A stretch of DNA of 64,000 nucleotides, from the NCBI RefSeq assembly GCF_000011065.1, contig NC_004663.1:806001-870000 (forward strand). Direction: 5' to 3'. This document shows, one piece after another, positions 16,417 to 27,200 of this stretch (position 1 is its first letter; the number at the start of each line of letters is the position of its first letter). This DNA is from Bacteroides thetaiotaomicron VPI-5482 (lineage in GTDB: Bacteria; Bacteroidota; Bacteroidia; Bacteroidales; Bacteroidaceae). Both the position numbers and the translations under genes were made by a program. The notes under the pieces are model-generated. The model saw only the letters and a list, made by a program, of their open reading frames with translations. It was not told the DNA's origin and did not search any database.

Positions 16417-18366
16417 ATGATGATGAAATATATAAGATTAATAATTCCTTGTATTGTGCTTGCTTCGGTATTCGTTGCATGTTCATCAGCTGATAAACGG
16501 TTGGAATATGCTCTCTCTTTTGCCGGAGATAATCGGGGAGAGCTGGAAAAGGTTTTGGAACATTATGGACAGGAACCTGAAAAGTTGGAAGCAGCACGTT
16601 TCCTCATCCGAAATATGCCTCATTGGTATGCTTACGAAGGGTGGCAGCTGGATTCTGTTCGTCAAATGCTTGCATTGAGAAAGTTGGATAAGGAATCGAT
16701 TAAGAAATGGAAGCAAGTTTCATTTTACTCTTTACCTAAAGTTTATGATGCACAGGTAATTACTAGTAATTATTTAATAGAGAATATAGACCTGGCATTC
16801 AAGGTATGGAAGAAATATCCTTGGAACAGAAGTCTTGACTTTGATGATTTTTGCGAATTCATCTTGCCTTACCGCATTGATAATGAACCTTTATCATCGT
16901 GGAGAAAACTTTATTATGAACATTATACTCCCATTCTAGACTCTCTTTATCATGGAGAAGATGTGGTGTATGCTTGTCGGATGGTATGCGGAGAATTGAA
17001 GAAACGAGAGTTGTATTATTTTACAGAACTTATTATACCACACATGGATGGAGAATTTCTGTATCATCATCGTATTGGCTATTGTAGAGAATCATGTGAT
17101 ATAACACTGTATGCTATGCGCGCTTGTGGCATTCCAGTTGCAACTGAATTCTTCAGATATTCTCCCGAGTATCAGCATTATCATACATGGAATACATTAC
17201 GGGATACAACAGGACGTTTCATTCTATTTGAGCCCGGAAAAATTGATCCAACACGAGATAAGATAACTACGGATAACAGAAAGAAGGGGAAAGCATATAG
17301 ATATTGTTTTGGTGAACAAAAATCAACGGCTTTACTACTTAATGTAAAGGATATAGGAATACCTAAATTTTTCAGGAATTCCTATATAAGAGATGTAACT
17401 GCCAATTATTTTGGTGAAAACGAGGTGACGGTACCTATACAAAAAGAAGAACGATATATTTACTTGGGGGTATTTCGTCCGAATGGATGGATACCTGTAG
17501 ATATGGCGATAAGTAACGGAGATAAGGTGACTTTCCATAACCTTGAGCCTAATATCATTTATCAAACGCTCATTTTCGATGGTAAGCAGTTGCATCCGGC
17601 TGGCTATTCGTTTATTTTCAGAAATGGCAAGGCCGAGTTGCTTGAACCTGACAGGATAAATAGAGAGGAAGCTGTGTTGAAGAGAAAGATGTCTATCAAA
17701 CCAACTATCTCCGAATGGTTATATAGATCAACCAGAGGCGCTAGGATAGAAGCAGCCAATGATACTACTTTCAGACAAGCTGATTTATTATATCAGATTA
17801 AAGATTCGTTTACAACTAATTATTATGAGTTCTGTCCGTTGCATTCGCATCAGAAATATAAATATATTCGTTATGTTCCTCCGGTAGGCACTAGAGTCGA
17901 GTTGGCGGAGTTGGCTTTGTATGAAGATACTTTAGGTAAGGCGAAAATTTCTATGCATGCGATGACTTCTTTGAAACCGATTGACAAGATAGGGAACATT
18001 ACAGATGGTAATATTCTAACTTATTTTCAGGCAACTGATATGACATCCGCTATTACTTTTAAGTTAGAAAAAGAATCTTCCATCAGTAGGATAACTTTTT
18101 CTCCCCGTAATGATGATAATTATATTAGTCCGGGCGATGTCTACGAATTGTTTTATCAAGATGGAGTGTCTGGTTGGCAATCTTTAGGAATTCAGACTGC
18201 TGTTACTCGGGAGGTCCGTTATATTGTACCGAAAAATGCATTGTTGTGGCTCAGAAACCTTACGAAAGGGCGGGAAGAACAAATATTTATTTATAGAGAT
18301 AAAAAGCAATATTTTACGATTGATATAACTACTGACTCATTTAATCGCAATAAAATAAATGAGTGA
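16417..18366 (+). CDS. Transglutaminase-like lipoprotein with C-terminal discoidin-like domain
   Basis: The lipoprotein has 649 residues with signal MKYIRLIIPCIVLASVFVAC (three consecutive ATGs at 16417, 16420 and 16423). Residues about 200-290 hold a transglutaminase/protease-like core: Cys in GYCRESCDITLY, His in HYHTWNTLRD, and the acidic residue in FILFEPG. This Cys-His-Asp/Glu order is typical of the superfamily. Residues about 480-620 resemble an F5/8-type (discoidin) carbohydrate-binding beta-sandwich (LAELALYEDT, ITDGNILTYFQ, ITFSPRNDDNYI). Such proteins may cleave or crosslink peptides or glycopeptides at the surface. The gene begins 1 bp after the signal peptidase and ends the locus. 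The substrate is unknown, and the small exported peptides are candidates. Confidence 0.75.
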   Translation: MMMKYIRLIIPCIVLASVFVACSSADKRLEYALSFAGDNRGELEKVLEHYGQEPEKLEAARFLIRNMPHWYAYEGWQLDSVRQMLALRKLDKESIKKWKQVSFYSLPKVYDAQVITSNYLIENIDLAFKVWKKYPWNRSLDFDDFCEFILPYRIDNEPLSSWRKLYYEHYTPILDSLYHGEDVVYACRMVCGELKKRELYYFTELIIPHMDGEFLYHHRIGYCRESCDITLYAMRACGIPVATEFFRYSPEYQHYHTWNTLRDTTGRFILFEPGKIDPTRDKITTDNRKKGKAYRYCFGEQKSTALLLNVKDIGIPKFFRNSYIRDVTANYFGENEVTVPIQKEERYIYLGVFRPNGWIPVDMAISNGDKVTFHNLEPNIIYQTLIFDGKQLHPAGYSFIFRNGKAELLEPDRINREEAVLKRKMSIKPTISEWLYRSTRGARIEAANDTTFRQADLLYQIKDSFTTNYYEFCPLHSHQKYKYIRYVPPVGTRVELAELALYEDTLGKAKISMHAMTSLKPIDKIGNITDGNILTYFQATDMTSAITFKLEKESSISRITFSPRNDDNYISPGDVYELFYQDGVSGWQSLGIQTAVTREVRYIVPKNALLWLRNLTKGREEQIFIYRDKKQYFTIDITTDSFNRNKINE

Positions 18367-18400
18367 AGAAAAAAATGACTGTACAAACTTGATTAATAGA

Positions 18401-18408
18401 TATTTTTG
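18401..18408 (+). promoter_or_regulatory. Candidate -7 box of the RND efflux operon
   Basis: TATTTTTG matches TAnnTTTG and lies about 90 nt upstream of the adaptor gene. No good -33 box is visible. Confidence 0.4.
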
Positions 18409-18497
18409 TCTAAATTTGGCAAACATGATACAAACTTACATACAGTATACAAGAAATTATATGTGAGATAATTAGAATAAACAAACCAATAAATACG

Positions 18498-19586
18498 ATG
18501 AAAAATAATTTTACATGGTTTTTACTGTGCCTTGCATGTATGATGACGCTCTCTTGTTCCGACAAGAAGAATACTGCAGATGAATCGGAGAAAGGCGTCT
18601 CCACAGTCCTTCCAGATACGAAGAATGAAGTAGCTGTTCAGATATTGAAGAAGCGTGATTTTCATCACGAACTGGTGAGTAACGGCAAAATCAGTGCCCG
18701 TGGCAAAGCCGATCTGCGTTTTGAAACCGGTGAAGTCATCGCTCATATCTATGTGAAGAATGGCGACCGTGTACAGAAAGGGCAGAAACTGGCTGATCTG
18801 GATAAATTCCGTCTGGAACAGAAATTATCCCAGTCGGAAGATGCTTTACTGAAAGCCGAACTTGAATTGAAAGACGTACTGATCGGGCAGGGATATTCTC
18901 CTGACGACTTTAGTAAAGTCCCTGCCGAAACAATGAAAATCGCCAAAGTAAAAAGCGGGTATGAACAGTCGAAATCCCAGTATGAACTGGCGAAAAGAGA
19001 GATGGAGCATGCTACGTTGATTGCTCCTTTTGACGGTGTAGTAGCTAATTTATTTTCAAAGCCTTATAATCCGGCAAATACTTCTGAAGCATTCTGTACT
19101 ATTATCGATTCCAAAGGAATGGAAGCTGATTTCACAGTGCTGGAAAATGAACTTGCTTTTATCAGGATGGGAGATAAAGTGGTAATTACTCCTTATGCCG
19201 GAGGAGATGCGTTTGAAGGCAGTGTATCAGAGATAAATCCATTGGTGGATGCCAACGGCATGGTGAAAGTGAAAGCATTGGTAAATGCGGGAGGAAAACT
19301 GTTCAGCGGAATGAATGTAAGGGTAAGTGTCCGCCGTTCGCTGGGAGAGCGGCTGGTTATTCCGAAGAGTGCCGTTGTATTGCGTTCCGGCAAACAAGTG
19401 GTATTTACCCTGAAAGACGGCAAGGCAATGTGGAATTATGTGAATACGGGACTGGAGAATGCGATAGAATGTGTCGTCTCCGACAAGTCACAGAAAGGTA
19501 TCGAGGATGGTCTGCTGGAAGGAGATACGGTGATCGTCACCGGAAATCTGAATCTGGCGCATGAGGCGGAAGTCTATGTTAAATGA
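18498..19586 (+). CDS. RND efflux periplasmic adaptor (MFP), lipoprotein
   Basis: This is a HlyD/AcrA-family membrane fusion protein of 362 residues. The signal MKNNFTWFLLCLACMMTLSC has lipobox TLSC. A lipoyl-like half (RFETGEVIAHIYVKNGDRV, KGQKLADLD) is followed by a helical hairpin (residues about 100-165), the second lipoyl half (LIAPFDGVVANLF), a beta-barrel, and the membrane-proximal domain (EGDTVIVTGNLNL). It bridges the inner-membrane permease and the TolC channel. It is the first gene of a four-gene operon with one adaptor for two permeases. Confidence 0.92.
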   Translation: MKNNFTWFLLCLACMMTLSCSDKKNTADESEKGVSTVLPDTKNEVAVQILKKRDFHHELVSNGKISARGKADLRFETGEVIAHIYVKNGDRVQKGQKLADLDKFRLEQKLSQSEDALLKAELELKDVLIGQGYSPDDFSKVPAETMKIAKVKSGYEQSKSQYELAKREMEHATLIAPFDGVVANLFSKPYNPANTSEAFCTIIDSKGMEADFTVLENELAFIRMGDKVVITPYAGGDAFEGSVSEINPLVDANGMVKVKALVNAGGKLFSGMNVRVSVRRSLGERLVIPKSAVVLRSGKQVVFTLKDGKAMWNYVNTGLENAIECVVSDKSQKGIEDGLLEGDTVIVTGNLNLAHEAEVYVK

Positions 19587-19612
19587 AGAATTAAGAATTA
19601 AATAATGAATCT

Positions 19613-22600
19613 ATGATAAAATTCTTAATTCAGCGCCCTATTGCCGTATTGATGGCCTTTACCGCCTGTTTCATCATCGGACTGGTGACGTACTCTACGC
19701 TGCCTATATCGCTGCTTCCCAATATCGCTATTCCTGAGATTACGGTACAGGTGGCGTCTGCCAATACCTCTGCCCGGGAATTGGAAAACACGATTGTCAA
19801 ACCTTTGCGGGGGCAGTTGATTCAGGTCTCTACCCTGAAGGATATTCATAGTGAATCGAGAGACGGGGCGGGCATTATCCGCTTGTCATTTGAATATGGA
19901 ACGAATACCGACCTTGCCTTTATCGAGGTAAATGAGAAGATAGATGCCGCCATGAACTATCTTCCGAAAGAAGCGGAACGCCCGAAGGTAATCAAAGCGA
20001 GTGCAACGGATATTCCCGTATTCTATCTGAATCTGACACTGAAGAATGACAGTGCTTACGGAGCTACGGAACAGCACTCCTTCCTTGAATTGTGTGAGTT
20101 TGCCGAGTCTGTCATCAAGCGCAGGATAGAGCAGCTTGAAGAAGTTGCCATGGTGGACGTGACCGGAATTTTGGAACGGCAAGTACAAATTGTGCCCGAC
20201 AAGGACAAGCTCGCCATGATGGGACTCTCCATTGGAGATATCGAATCGGCTTTATCCTCTAATAATGTGGAACCGGGCAGCATGACAGTGCGCGACGGGT
20301 ATTATGAATACAATATTAAATTCTCGACATTGCTGCGTACAGCGGAGGATGTGGAAAATATCTATCTGCGTAAGGGCGACCGCATCGTACAGTTAAAAGA
20401 CTTCTGCAAAGTAAGCGTCGTACCTGTAAAGGAAAAAGGAGTATCCCTGTCCAATGGAAAACGGGCGGTGAGCCTTGCCGTCATCAAACAGGCGGATGAG
20501 AACATGGATAAGATGAAGCAGGCGCTGGTTGGCACGATGACCTATTTTCAGTTAGTATACCCGGAGATCGATTTCAGCATCAGCCGTAATCAGACGGAAC
20601 TGCTGGACTACACCATCTCTAATCTGCAACAGAATCTCTCCCTGGGCTTTCTCTTTATTTGTCTGGTAGCGGTTCTGTTTCTGGGAGATGTAAAGTCTCC
20701 TTTGGTTATCGGACTCAGTATGGTGGTGTCCATCGTGATCAGTTTTGTCTTTTTCTACCTTTGCAATATGTCTCTCAATATCATTTCACTTGCCGGATTG
20801 ATCCTGGCATTGGGAATGATGATTGACAGTTCGATTATTGTGACTGAGAATATATCGCAATACCGTGAACGGGGATACTCCTTGCGCCGTGCTTGTGTGA
20901 CGGGAACCAGTGAAGTGGTCACCCCCATGCTGAGTTCTTCTCTGACAACTATTGCCGTCTTTGCCCCGCTGATTTTTATGAGCGGTATTGCAGGCGCTAT
21001 TTTCTTTGACCAGGCTTTTTCCGTCACTGTAGGACTGATGGTGTCTTATCTCACCGGTATCATGCTGCTTCCCGTGCTTTATCTGCTGGTTTACCGGACA
21101 GGTGTCCGCACCCGGAAATGGAAGTGGCTTTCTTTCAAATTTAATAACCCGATCAAGGATCACACGCTGGACCGCTTCTATGATGCGGGTGTTGACTGGG
21201 TATTTCGCCATAAAACGTTCAGTGTACTGTTCTGTGTGATTTCCATTCCGCTTTGCGTATTCTTCTTTTTCTTTATAGACAAAGAACGGATGCCCGATAT
21301 CGAGGAAAATGAACTGATCGCCCGGATAGAATGGAATGAGAATATCCATGTGGATGAAAACAAACGACGGGTGGATGAACTTTTCAAGGAACTGAAAGAT
21401 GAAGTACTGGAGCAAACAGCCTCTATCGGCAGACAGGATTTCATTCTCAATCGGGAACGGGAACTGTCTTCTTCCGAAGCGGAACTTTATTTCCGTACGG
21501 AGACTTCCAATGCTATTGCCTCTTTGGAACAGGCGGTATACCGGAAACTGAAGGAACGTTATCCGCTCTCTGTCATTTCTTTCTCTCCGCCGGAAACGGT
21601 ATTTGAGAAACTCTTTGTGACGGGTGAACCGGATGTGGTGGCGGAATTTTACACCCGTAATAAAGCGGAAGCCCCCAAAGCGGAAGCAATCCGTAGCGTT
21701 GAACAGGAACTGGGACGAAAAACCGGAATCAATCCGACAGGTATCGCCTTCGAAAACCAGTTGAATCTGAGTATCAGCAAAGAGAAACTCTTGCTCTACC
21801 GTGTTTCCTACAACGAACTGTATCGGGTACTGAAAACGGCTTTCCGGGAAAACAGTGTGACGATGCTGCACTCTTATCAGCAGTATTTGCCGATCAACAT
21901 TGCCGGGGATGAAAAGACTGTGAACGAGGTGTTGCAGGAAACACTGGTGCAGACGCAACCGGACAACCGTGGGAATGTCGATTTTATCCCGCTTCGGGAA
22001 TTGATCAACGTAGCTCCCGCCGAAGACTTGAAAAGTATTACTTCCGGACGTAACGGCGAGTATGTCCCGTTCGACTTTTACGGCGTGCAGGATGCGAACC
22101 GGCTGATGCGTGAAGTGAAACAGGTGGCGGAGGAAACAGGGGACTGGGATACGGGCTTCTCCGGCAGTATCTTCTCCAACAAGGAGATGCTGGATGAACT
22201 GGTCGTGATTCTGTTGATCTCACTGCTGCTGATGTATTTCATTCTTGCCGCACAGTTCGAGAGTTTTCTGCAGCCGTTGCTGGTACTGGCGGAAATCCCG
22301 ATTGATGTGGCATTTGCCTTACTCTTGCTTTGGATATGCGGGCATACGCTGAATCTGATGTCTGCCATCGGTCTGATTGTGACCTGTGGTATTGTAATCA
22401 ATGACTCTATTCTGAAACTGGATGCGATCAATGAACTGCGCAAGGCAGGCGTTCCTTTGCTGGAAGCTATTCACGAAGCAGGCCGCAGGCGTCTGCGTCC
22501 GATTATCATGACTTCGCTGACGACCATCTTTGCCATGGTGCCGTTGCTGTTCTCCTCGGATATGGGATCGGAACTGCAAAAGCCGTTGTCTATCGCCATG

Positions 22601-22720
22601 ATAGGCACGATGTCCATCGGTACGGCGGTCAGCCTCTTTATCATACCGCTGCTTTACTGGTTTATCTATCGGGGAAAAAGCGGGAATCACAAACCAAATG
22701 AAAAACATGTTGAATTATGA
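19613..22720 (+). CDS. RND efflux permease 1
   Basis: This 1035-residue AcrB-superfamily inner-membrane transporter has the usual twelve membrane segments and two large periplasmic loops. The N-terminus MIKFLIQRPIAVLMAFTACF is typical. The fourth membrane segment carries LALGMMIDSSIIVTEN, where a single Asp replaces the Asp-Asp pair of AcrB, as in more distant RND branches. The motif TSLTTIFAMVPLLF near the C-terminus matches the family. Export of hydrophobic drugs, bile acids or lipids is plausible, but the substrate cannot be read from sequence. The stop overlaps the next start by 4 bp (ATGA), which implies translational coupling with the TolC gene. Confidence 0.92.
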   Translation: MIKFLIQRPIAVLMAFTACFIIGLVTYSTLPISLLPNIAIPEITVQVASANTSARELENTIVKPLRGQLIQVSTLKDIHSESRDGAGIIRLSFEYGTNTDLAFIEVNEKIDAAMNYLPKEAERPKVIKASATDIPVFYLNLTLKNDSAYGATEQHSFLELCEFAESVIKRRIEQLEEVAMVDVTGILERQVQIVPDKDKLAMMGLSIGDIESALSSNNVEPGSMTVRDGYYEYNIKFSTLLRTAEDVENIYLRKGDRIVQLKDFCKVSVVPVKEKGVSLSNGKRAVSLAVIKQADENMDKMKQALVGTMTYFQLVYPEIDFSISRNQTELLDYTISNLQQNLSLGFLFICLVAVLFLGDVKSPLVIGLSMVVSIVISFVFFYLCNMSLNIISLAGLILALGMMIDSSIIVTENISQYRERGYSLRRACVTGTSEVVTPMLSSSLTTIAVFAPLIFMSGIAGAIFFDQAFSVTVGLMVSYLTGIMLLPVLYLLVYRTGVRTRKWKWLSFKFNNPIKDHTLDRFYDAGVDWVFRHKTFSVLFCVISIPLCVFFFFFIDKERMPDIEENELIARIEWNENIHVDENKRRVDELFKELKDEVLEQTASIGRQDFILNRERELSSSEAELYFRTETSNAIASLEQAVYRKLKERYPLSVISFSPPETVFEKLFVTGEPDVVAEFYTRNKAEAPKAEAIRSVEQELGRKTGINPTGIAFENQLNLSISKEKLLLYRVSYNELYRVLKTAFRENSVTMLHSYQQYLPINIAGDEKTVNEVLQETLVQTQPDNRGNVDFIPLRELINVAPAEDLKSITSGRNGEYVPFDFYGVQDANRLMREVKQVAEETGDWDTGFSGSIFSNKEMLDELVVILLISLLLMYFILAAQFESFLQPLLVLAEIPIDVAFALLLLWICGHTLNLMSAIGLIVTCGIVINDSILKLDAINELRKAGVPLLEAIHEAGRRRLRPIIMTSLTTIFAMVPLLFSSDMGSELQKPLSIAMIGTMSIGTAVSLFIIPLLYWFIYRGKSGNHKPNEKHVEL

Positions 22721-24216
22721 AGAAATCATCCGTTCTTTTTGTATTGATGGCAGCATCGGGGATATGTTTCTCTTCAGTATATGCCCAGAAACGTCTGGTG
22801 CTGGACTTGAACCAGACTATCGCTTTAGCTAACGACAGTTCGCTGGAGTCATTCCGCACACAAAATATGTATCTGTCCGGTTATTGGGAATACCGGACGT
22901 ACCGGGCAAACCGTTTGCCGAGTCTGACAATGGACCTTACCCCGGCACAATATAACCGGGATATCACGAAACGTTATGATTCGGGACAGGACCTGGATGT
23001 CTACCGTACGCAACAGTCATATTATGCCTATGGAGGATTAAGTGTCCGTCAAAATCTGGACCTGACCGGAGGTACGTTCTATCTGGAGTCGAACCTTGCC
23101 TATATGCGTAATTTCGGGGATAATAGTGCGACACAGTTTACCAGCGTCCCGATACGGCTCGGTTATTCGCAGAGCCTGGTCGGGTATAATCCTTTCAAAT
23201 GGGACCGGAAGATCGAACCGCTGAAATACGAGCGTGTGAAAAAGGAATTTCTTTATAATGTGGAAAAGGTTTCGGAAACGGCGACGAATTATTTCTTTTC
23301 GCTGGCGATGGCGCAGGCGGAATACAAACTGGCAAAGGAAAACCTCGCATCTACGGATACTTTGTACCGCATCGGACAGCAACGGCACCGGATCGCCGCT
23401 ATTTCACAGGCGGACCTGTTGACTTTAAAGCTGGATAAAGTGAATGCACAGAATACATTGCAGAATAGGGCAAGCGCCTTGAAACGGGCAATGTTCTCAC
23501 TGGCATCTTTTCTGAATCTGGATAAGAATACCCAGATCGAACTGGAGCTTCCTTCACGCCCAAGTATGATGGAGATTCCGGTGGATGAGGCTTTGAGATG
23601 GGGAAGGAGCAATAATCCGCAGTTGCTGGAACTGAAGCAGAATGTACTGGAAGCGGAGCGGAATGTGGACAGAACAAAGAAGGAATCCCGTTTCAATGCC
23701 AGCGTGAATGCCAGTATCGGTTTCAACCAGGTGGCGGAAAACTTCGGAGATGTGTATCATAAACCGATGCAGCAGGACTTGGTAGCGGTCAGCGTATCGA
23801 TTCCGCTGCTGGACTGGGGCGTTCGTAAGGGCAAATACAACATGGCACGGAATAATCTGAATGTAGTGAAGATTTCGGCACGTCAGGATGAGATCAGTAT
23901 TGAGGAGGAAGTCATCATGACGGTGAGTGATTTTAATATCCAGCAGCAGTTGATTGCCAGTGCGGAAGAAGCGCTGGACCTGGCGATACTGGCTTATAAT
24001 GAGACAAGGCAACGTTTTATTATCGGTAAAGCGGATATTAATAGTCTGACGCTTTCGCTCAACAGGCAGCAGGAGGCGCAGCGCAACTACATTTCTGCCT
24101 TGCAGAACTACTGGCTGAATTATTATAAAATACGTCGTCTGACTTTATTCGATTTTGCTACGAAGCTTTCTCTTTCGGATCGTTTCGACTTTAATGGAGG
24201 AAGACTGATTAGATAG
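22717..24216 (+). CDS. TolC-family outer-membrane efflux channel
   Basis: The 499-residue protein has a signal peptide MKKSSVLFVLMAASGICFSSVYAQ. It shows the two TolC-type repeats rich in long helices with heptad patterns (residues about 180-270 and 370-460; NSLTLSLNRQQEAQRNYISA near the C-terminus). It forms the outer-membrane exit duct for the RND pumps encoded on either side. The start overlaps the end of the first permease gene. Confidence 0.9.
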   Translation: MKKSSVLFVLMAASGICFSSVYAQKRLVLDLNQTIALANDSSLESFRTQNMYLSGYWEYRTYRANRLPSLTMDLTPAQYNRDITKRYDSGQDLDVYRTQQSYYAYGGLSVRQNLDLTGGTFYLESNLAYMRNFGDNSATQFTSVPIRLGYSQSLVGYNPFKWDRKIEPLKYERVKKEFLYNVEKVSETATNYFFSLAMAQAEYKLAKENLASTDTLYRIGQQRHRIAAISQADLLTLKLDKVNAQNTLQNRASALKRAMFSLASFLNLDKNTQIELELPSRPSMMEIPVDEALRWGRSNNPQLLELKQNVLEAERNVDRTKKESRFNASVNASIGFNQVAENFGDVYHKPMQQDLVAVSVSIPLLDWGVRKGKYNMARNNLNVVKISARQDEISIEEEVIMTVSDFNIQQQLIASAEEALDLAILAYNETRQRFIIGKADINSLTLSLNRQQEAQRNYISALQNYWLNYYKIRRLTLFDFATKLSLSDRFDFNGGRLIR

Positions 24217-24247
24217 TAATTTCTTTTGGGATATAGACAAATGAATC

Positions 24248-27200
24248 ATGCAAGATATAGGTTCTGAAATTAAAAAGTCATCAAAGGCTTCCGCTTTTAC
24301 GCTCATTGTCGCTTTTATCAGCGTGGCGTTGGTCGGGCTGGCACTTGTTCCGTTGCTGCCGGTGAAGCTGAATCCGTCACGGACCTTACCCGGATTTTCT
24401 GTATGGTTCGGCATGGGAGGGACTTCGGCACGTGTCGTGGAGATGACGGCTACCAGCAAACTGGAGGCGATGCTTGCCCGTGTCAAGGGAATACAAAGCA
24501 TATCTTCGACTTCCGGCAATGGCTGGGGAAGTATAAATGTGAGTCTGGACAAGCATGCAGATGCGGCTGTCGCACGTTTTGAGGCTTCGACCATCATTCG
24601 TCAGACTTGGCCGGAATTGCCGGCGGGAGTTAGTTACCCGTACATTCAGATGGCAAGTCCGGAGCAGAAAAGTCAGGGACCTTTTATCGCATTCACGATT
24701 AATGCGCCTGCCACTCCCAGTCTGATTCAGAAGTATGCGGAGGAACATATAAAGACACGCCTTGCGCAGCTTCCGGGAATCTATAAGATAAACGTCAGCG
24801 GAGCCACACCGATGGAATGGCGTCTGGAGTATGATTATGAGCAGTTGCGTGCGTTGGGGGTGAGTACGGATGAAATTAGTCAGGCAGTCGGTCTGCATTA
24901 TCAGAAAGAGTTTCTGGGGACTTATGATGTGGAACAGGCGGCTTCGGGCAAGGAATGGATTCGGTTGGTGCTGATGCCCGAACATGATAACCGGGAGTTT
25001 GACGCCGGGCAGATACAGGTGAAAGTGAAGGATGGGAGAACCATCCGCTTGGACGAACTGGTGAAGGTCGTCCGTATGGAAGAGCAGCCTCAGAGCTATT
25101 ACCGGATCAATGGGCTGAATTCGATTTATCTGTCTGTTGTCGCTGAAGAGGCGGCTAATCAGCTGGAACTGAGCAAAAAAGTACAGGCGTGTATGGATGA
25201 TATCAGACTGTCGCTTCCGGCGGGATACGAGATTCATACCAGTTATGATACTACAGAGTTTATACATGACGAGCTGAACAAGATTTATTTGCGTACGGGA
25301 GTGACGGTGGCTATCCTGCTCTTGTTTGTACTGCTGATTACTTTCAGCCCCAAATATCTGTTTTTGATTGTCACCAGTCTGACCGTGAATATGGCAATAG
25401 CCGTTATCTTTTACTATGTCTTCGGACTGGAAATGCAGTTATATTCTTTGGCGGGTATCACGGTTTCACTGAACCTGGTGATTGATAATACGATTGTGAT
25501 GAGTGATCATTATCTTCGATGTAAAAACCGGAAGGCGTTCATGTCTGTATTGGCGGCTACACTGACAACAATGGGAGCGTTGGTCATCATCTTCTTTCTG
25601 GACGAGAGGATTCGTCTGAATCTGCAGGATTTTGCCGCAGTGGTGATGATTAATCTGGGAGTTTCATTATTGGTTGCTCTGTTCTTTGTACCTTCTTTGA
25701 TTGATAAAATCGGGTTGAAACGACGCAGGAAGTCTTCTCTGACCGGAGTGAAGAGAAAATGGAAAATGGGGAATACCCGTTTCTTAGGATGGCTGCGTTC
25801 GAAGATGCGAAGGGGGCCGGTCTATTTCAGTCATTTCTACAGGTGGCTGATACAGAGGCTTTGCCGCTGGAGAGTAGCGGTTTGTCTGTTGCTGTTGCTG
25901 GCATTCGGATTACCGGTCTTTCTGTTGCCGGAAAAGATGGATGGGGATGGCAAATGGGCAGAGATTTATAATAAGACACTGGGGACTCCTACCTATAAGG
26001 AAAAGGTGAAACCGATAGTGGATAAAGCGTTGGGAGGAAGTCTGAGGCTGTTTGTGCAAAAGGTGTATGAAGGGAGCTACTTTACCCGGAATGAGGAGGT
26101 GGTGCTTTATGCCAACGCCAATTTACCGAACGGCAGTACGCTTGAACAGATGAATGCACTGATCAAGCGAATGGAAACTTATCTGAGCGAGTTCAAGGAG
26201 ATCAAGCAGTTTCAGACATCGGTAGAAAGTGCCCGCAGGGCATCTATCAGCATTCGTTTCACAAAGGAAAATCAGAAAAGCGGGTTCCCATATACGCTGA
26301 AAGCTAACATGATCAGTAAAGCTCTCCAGTTGGGGGGAGGAGATTGGAGTATTTATGGATTACAGGATCAGGGATTCAGTAATAGTGTACGCGAGAATGC
26401 GGGATCATTCCGGGTGAAAATGTACGGATATAATTATGATGAACTTTATAGCTGGGCTACAAAACTGAAAGAGGTCTTATTGTCTCATCGCCGTATCAGG
26501 GAAGTTACGGTCGGTTCCAATTTCTCGTGGTGGAAGGATGATTATCAGGAGTTTTATTTTGAGCTGGATAAACAACGGATGATCGGAGCGGGGATCGGAG
26601 CCGGAGAACTGTTTGCTGCTATTCGTCCCATATATGGGCGGAATCAGGAAATCGGTTCCGTTGTTACCGAAGATGGAACGGAAAAAATCAAACTCTCTTC
26701 CCGCCAGTCGGATCAGCGGGATATATGGGCCATGCAGTATTATCCTTTCCGTGTAGGCGATAAAGAGTATAAACTGGCGGAACTGGCTAAGGTAGAGAAG
26801 GGACAGATGCCGCAGGAAGTGGCGAAGGAGAATCAACAATACCGCTTATGCCTGCAATATGAGTATATCGGTGCGTCGGAACAGGGAAATAAGTTGCTGA
26901 AAAAAGACCTGGAAGAGTTTAATGAACTTCTTCCGATGGGATATAAGGCGGAAGCGGAAAGTAATAACTGGTCATGGGGTGGAGGTGCCAACAAACAGTA
27001 TCGCTTGCTCCTGATTGTGATTGCTATCATTTTCTTTATTACAAGCATTCTGTTCAATTCGTTGAAACAGCCGTTAGCGATCATCTTTGTCATTCCGATC
27101 TCTTATATCGGTGTGTTTCTGACGTTCTACTGGTTCAAGTTGAACTTTGACCAAGGTGGTTTCGCTTCGTTCATTCTGCTCTGCGGTATCACAGTGAATG

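Noticed and set aside
20786..21958. 390-codon minus-strand open frame opposite the first RND permease
   Set aside because: It is antisense to a strongly supported transporter, and the product has no recognisable domain or start signal.
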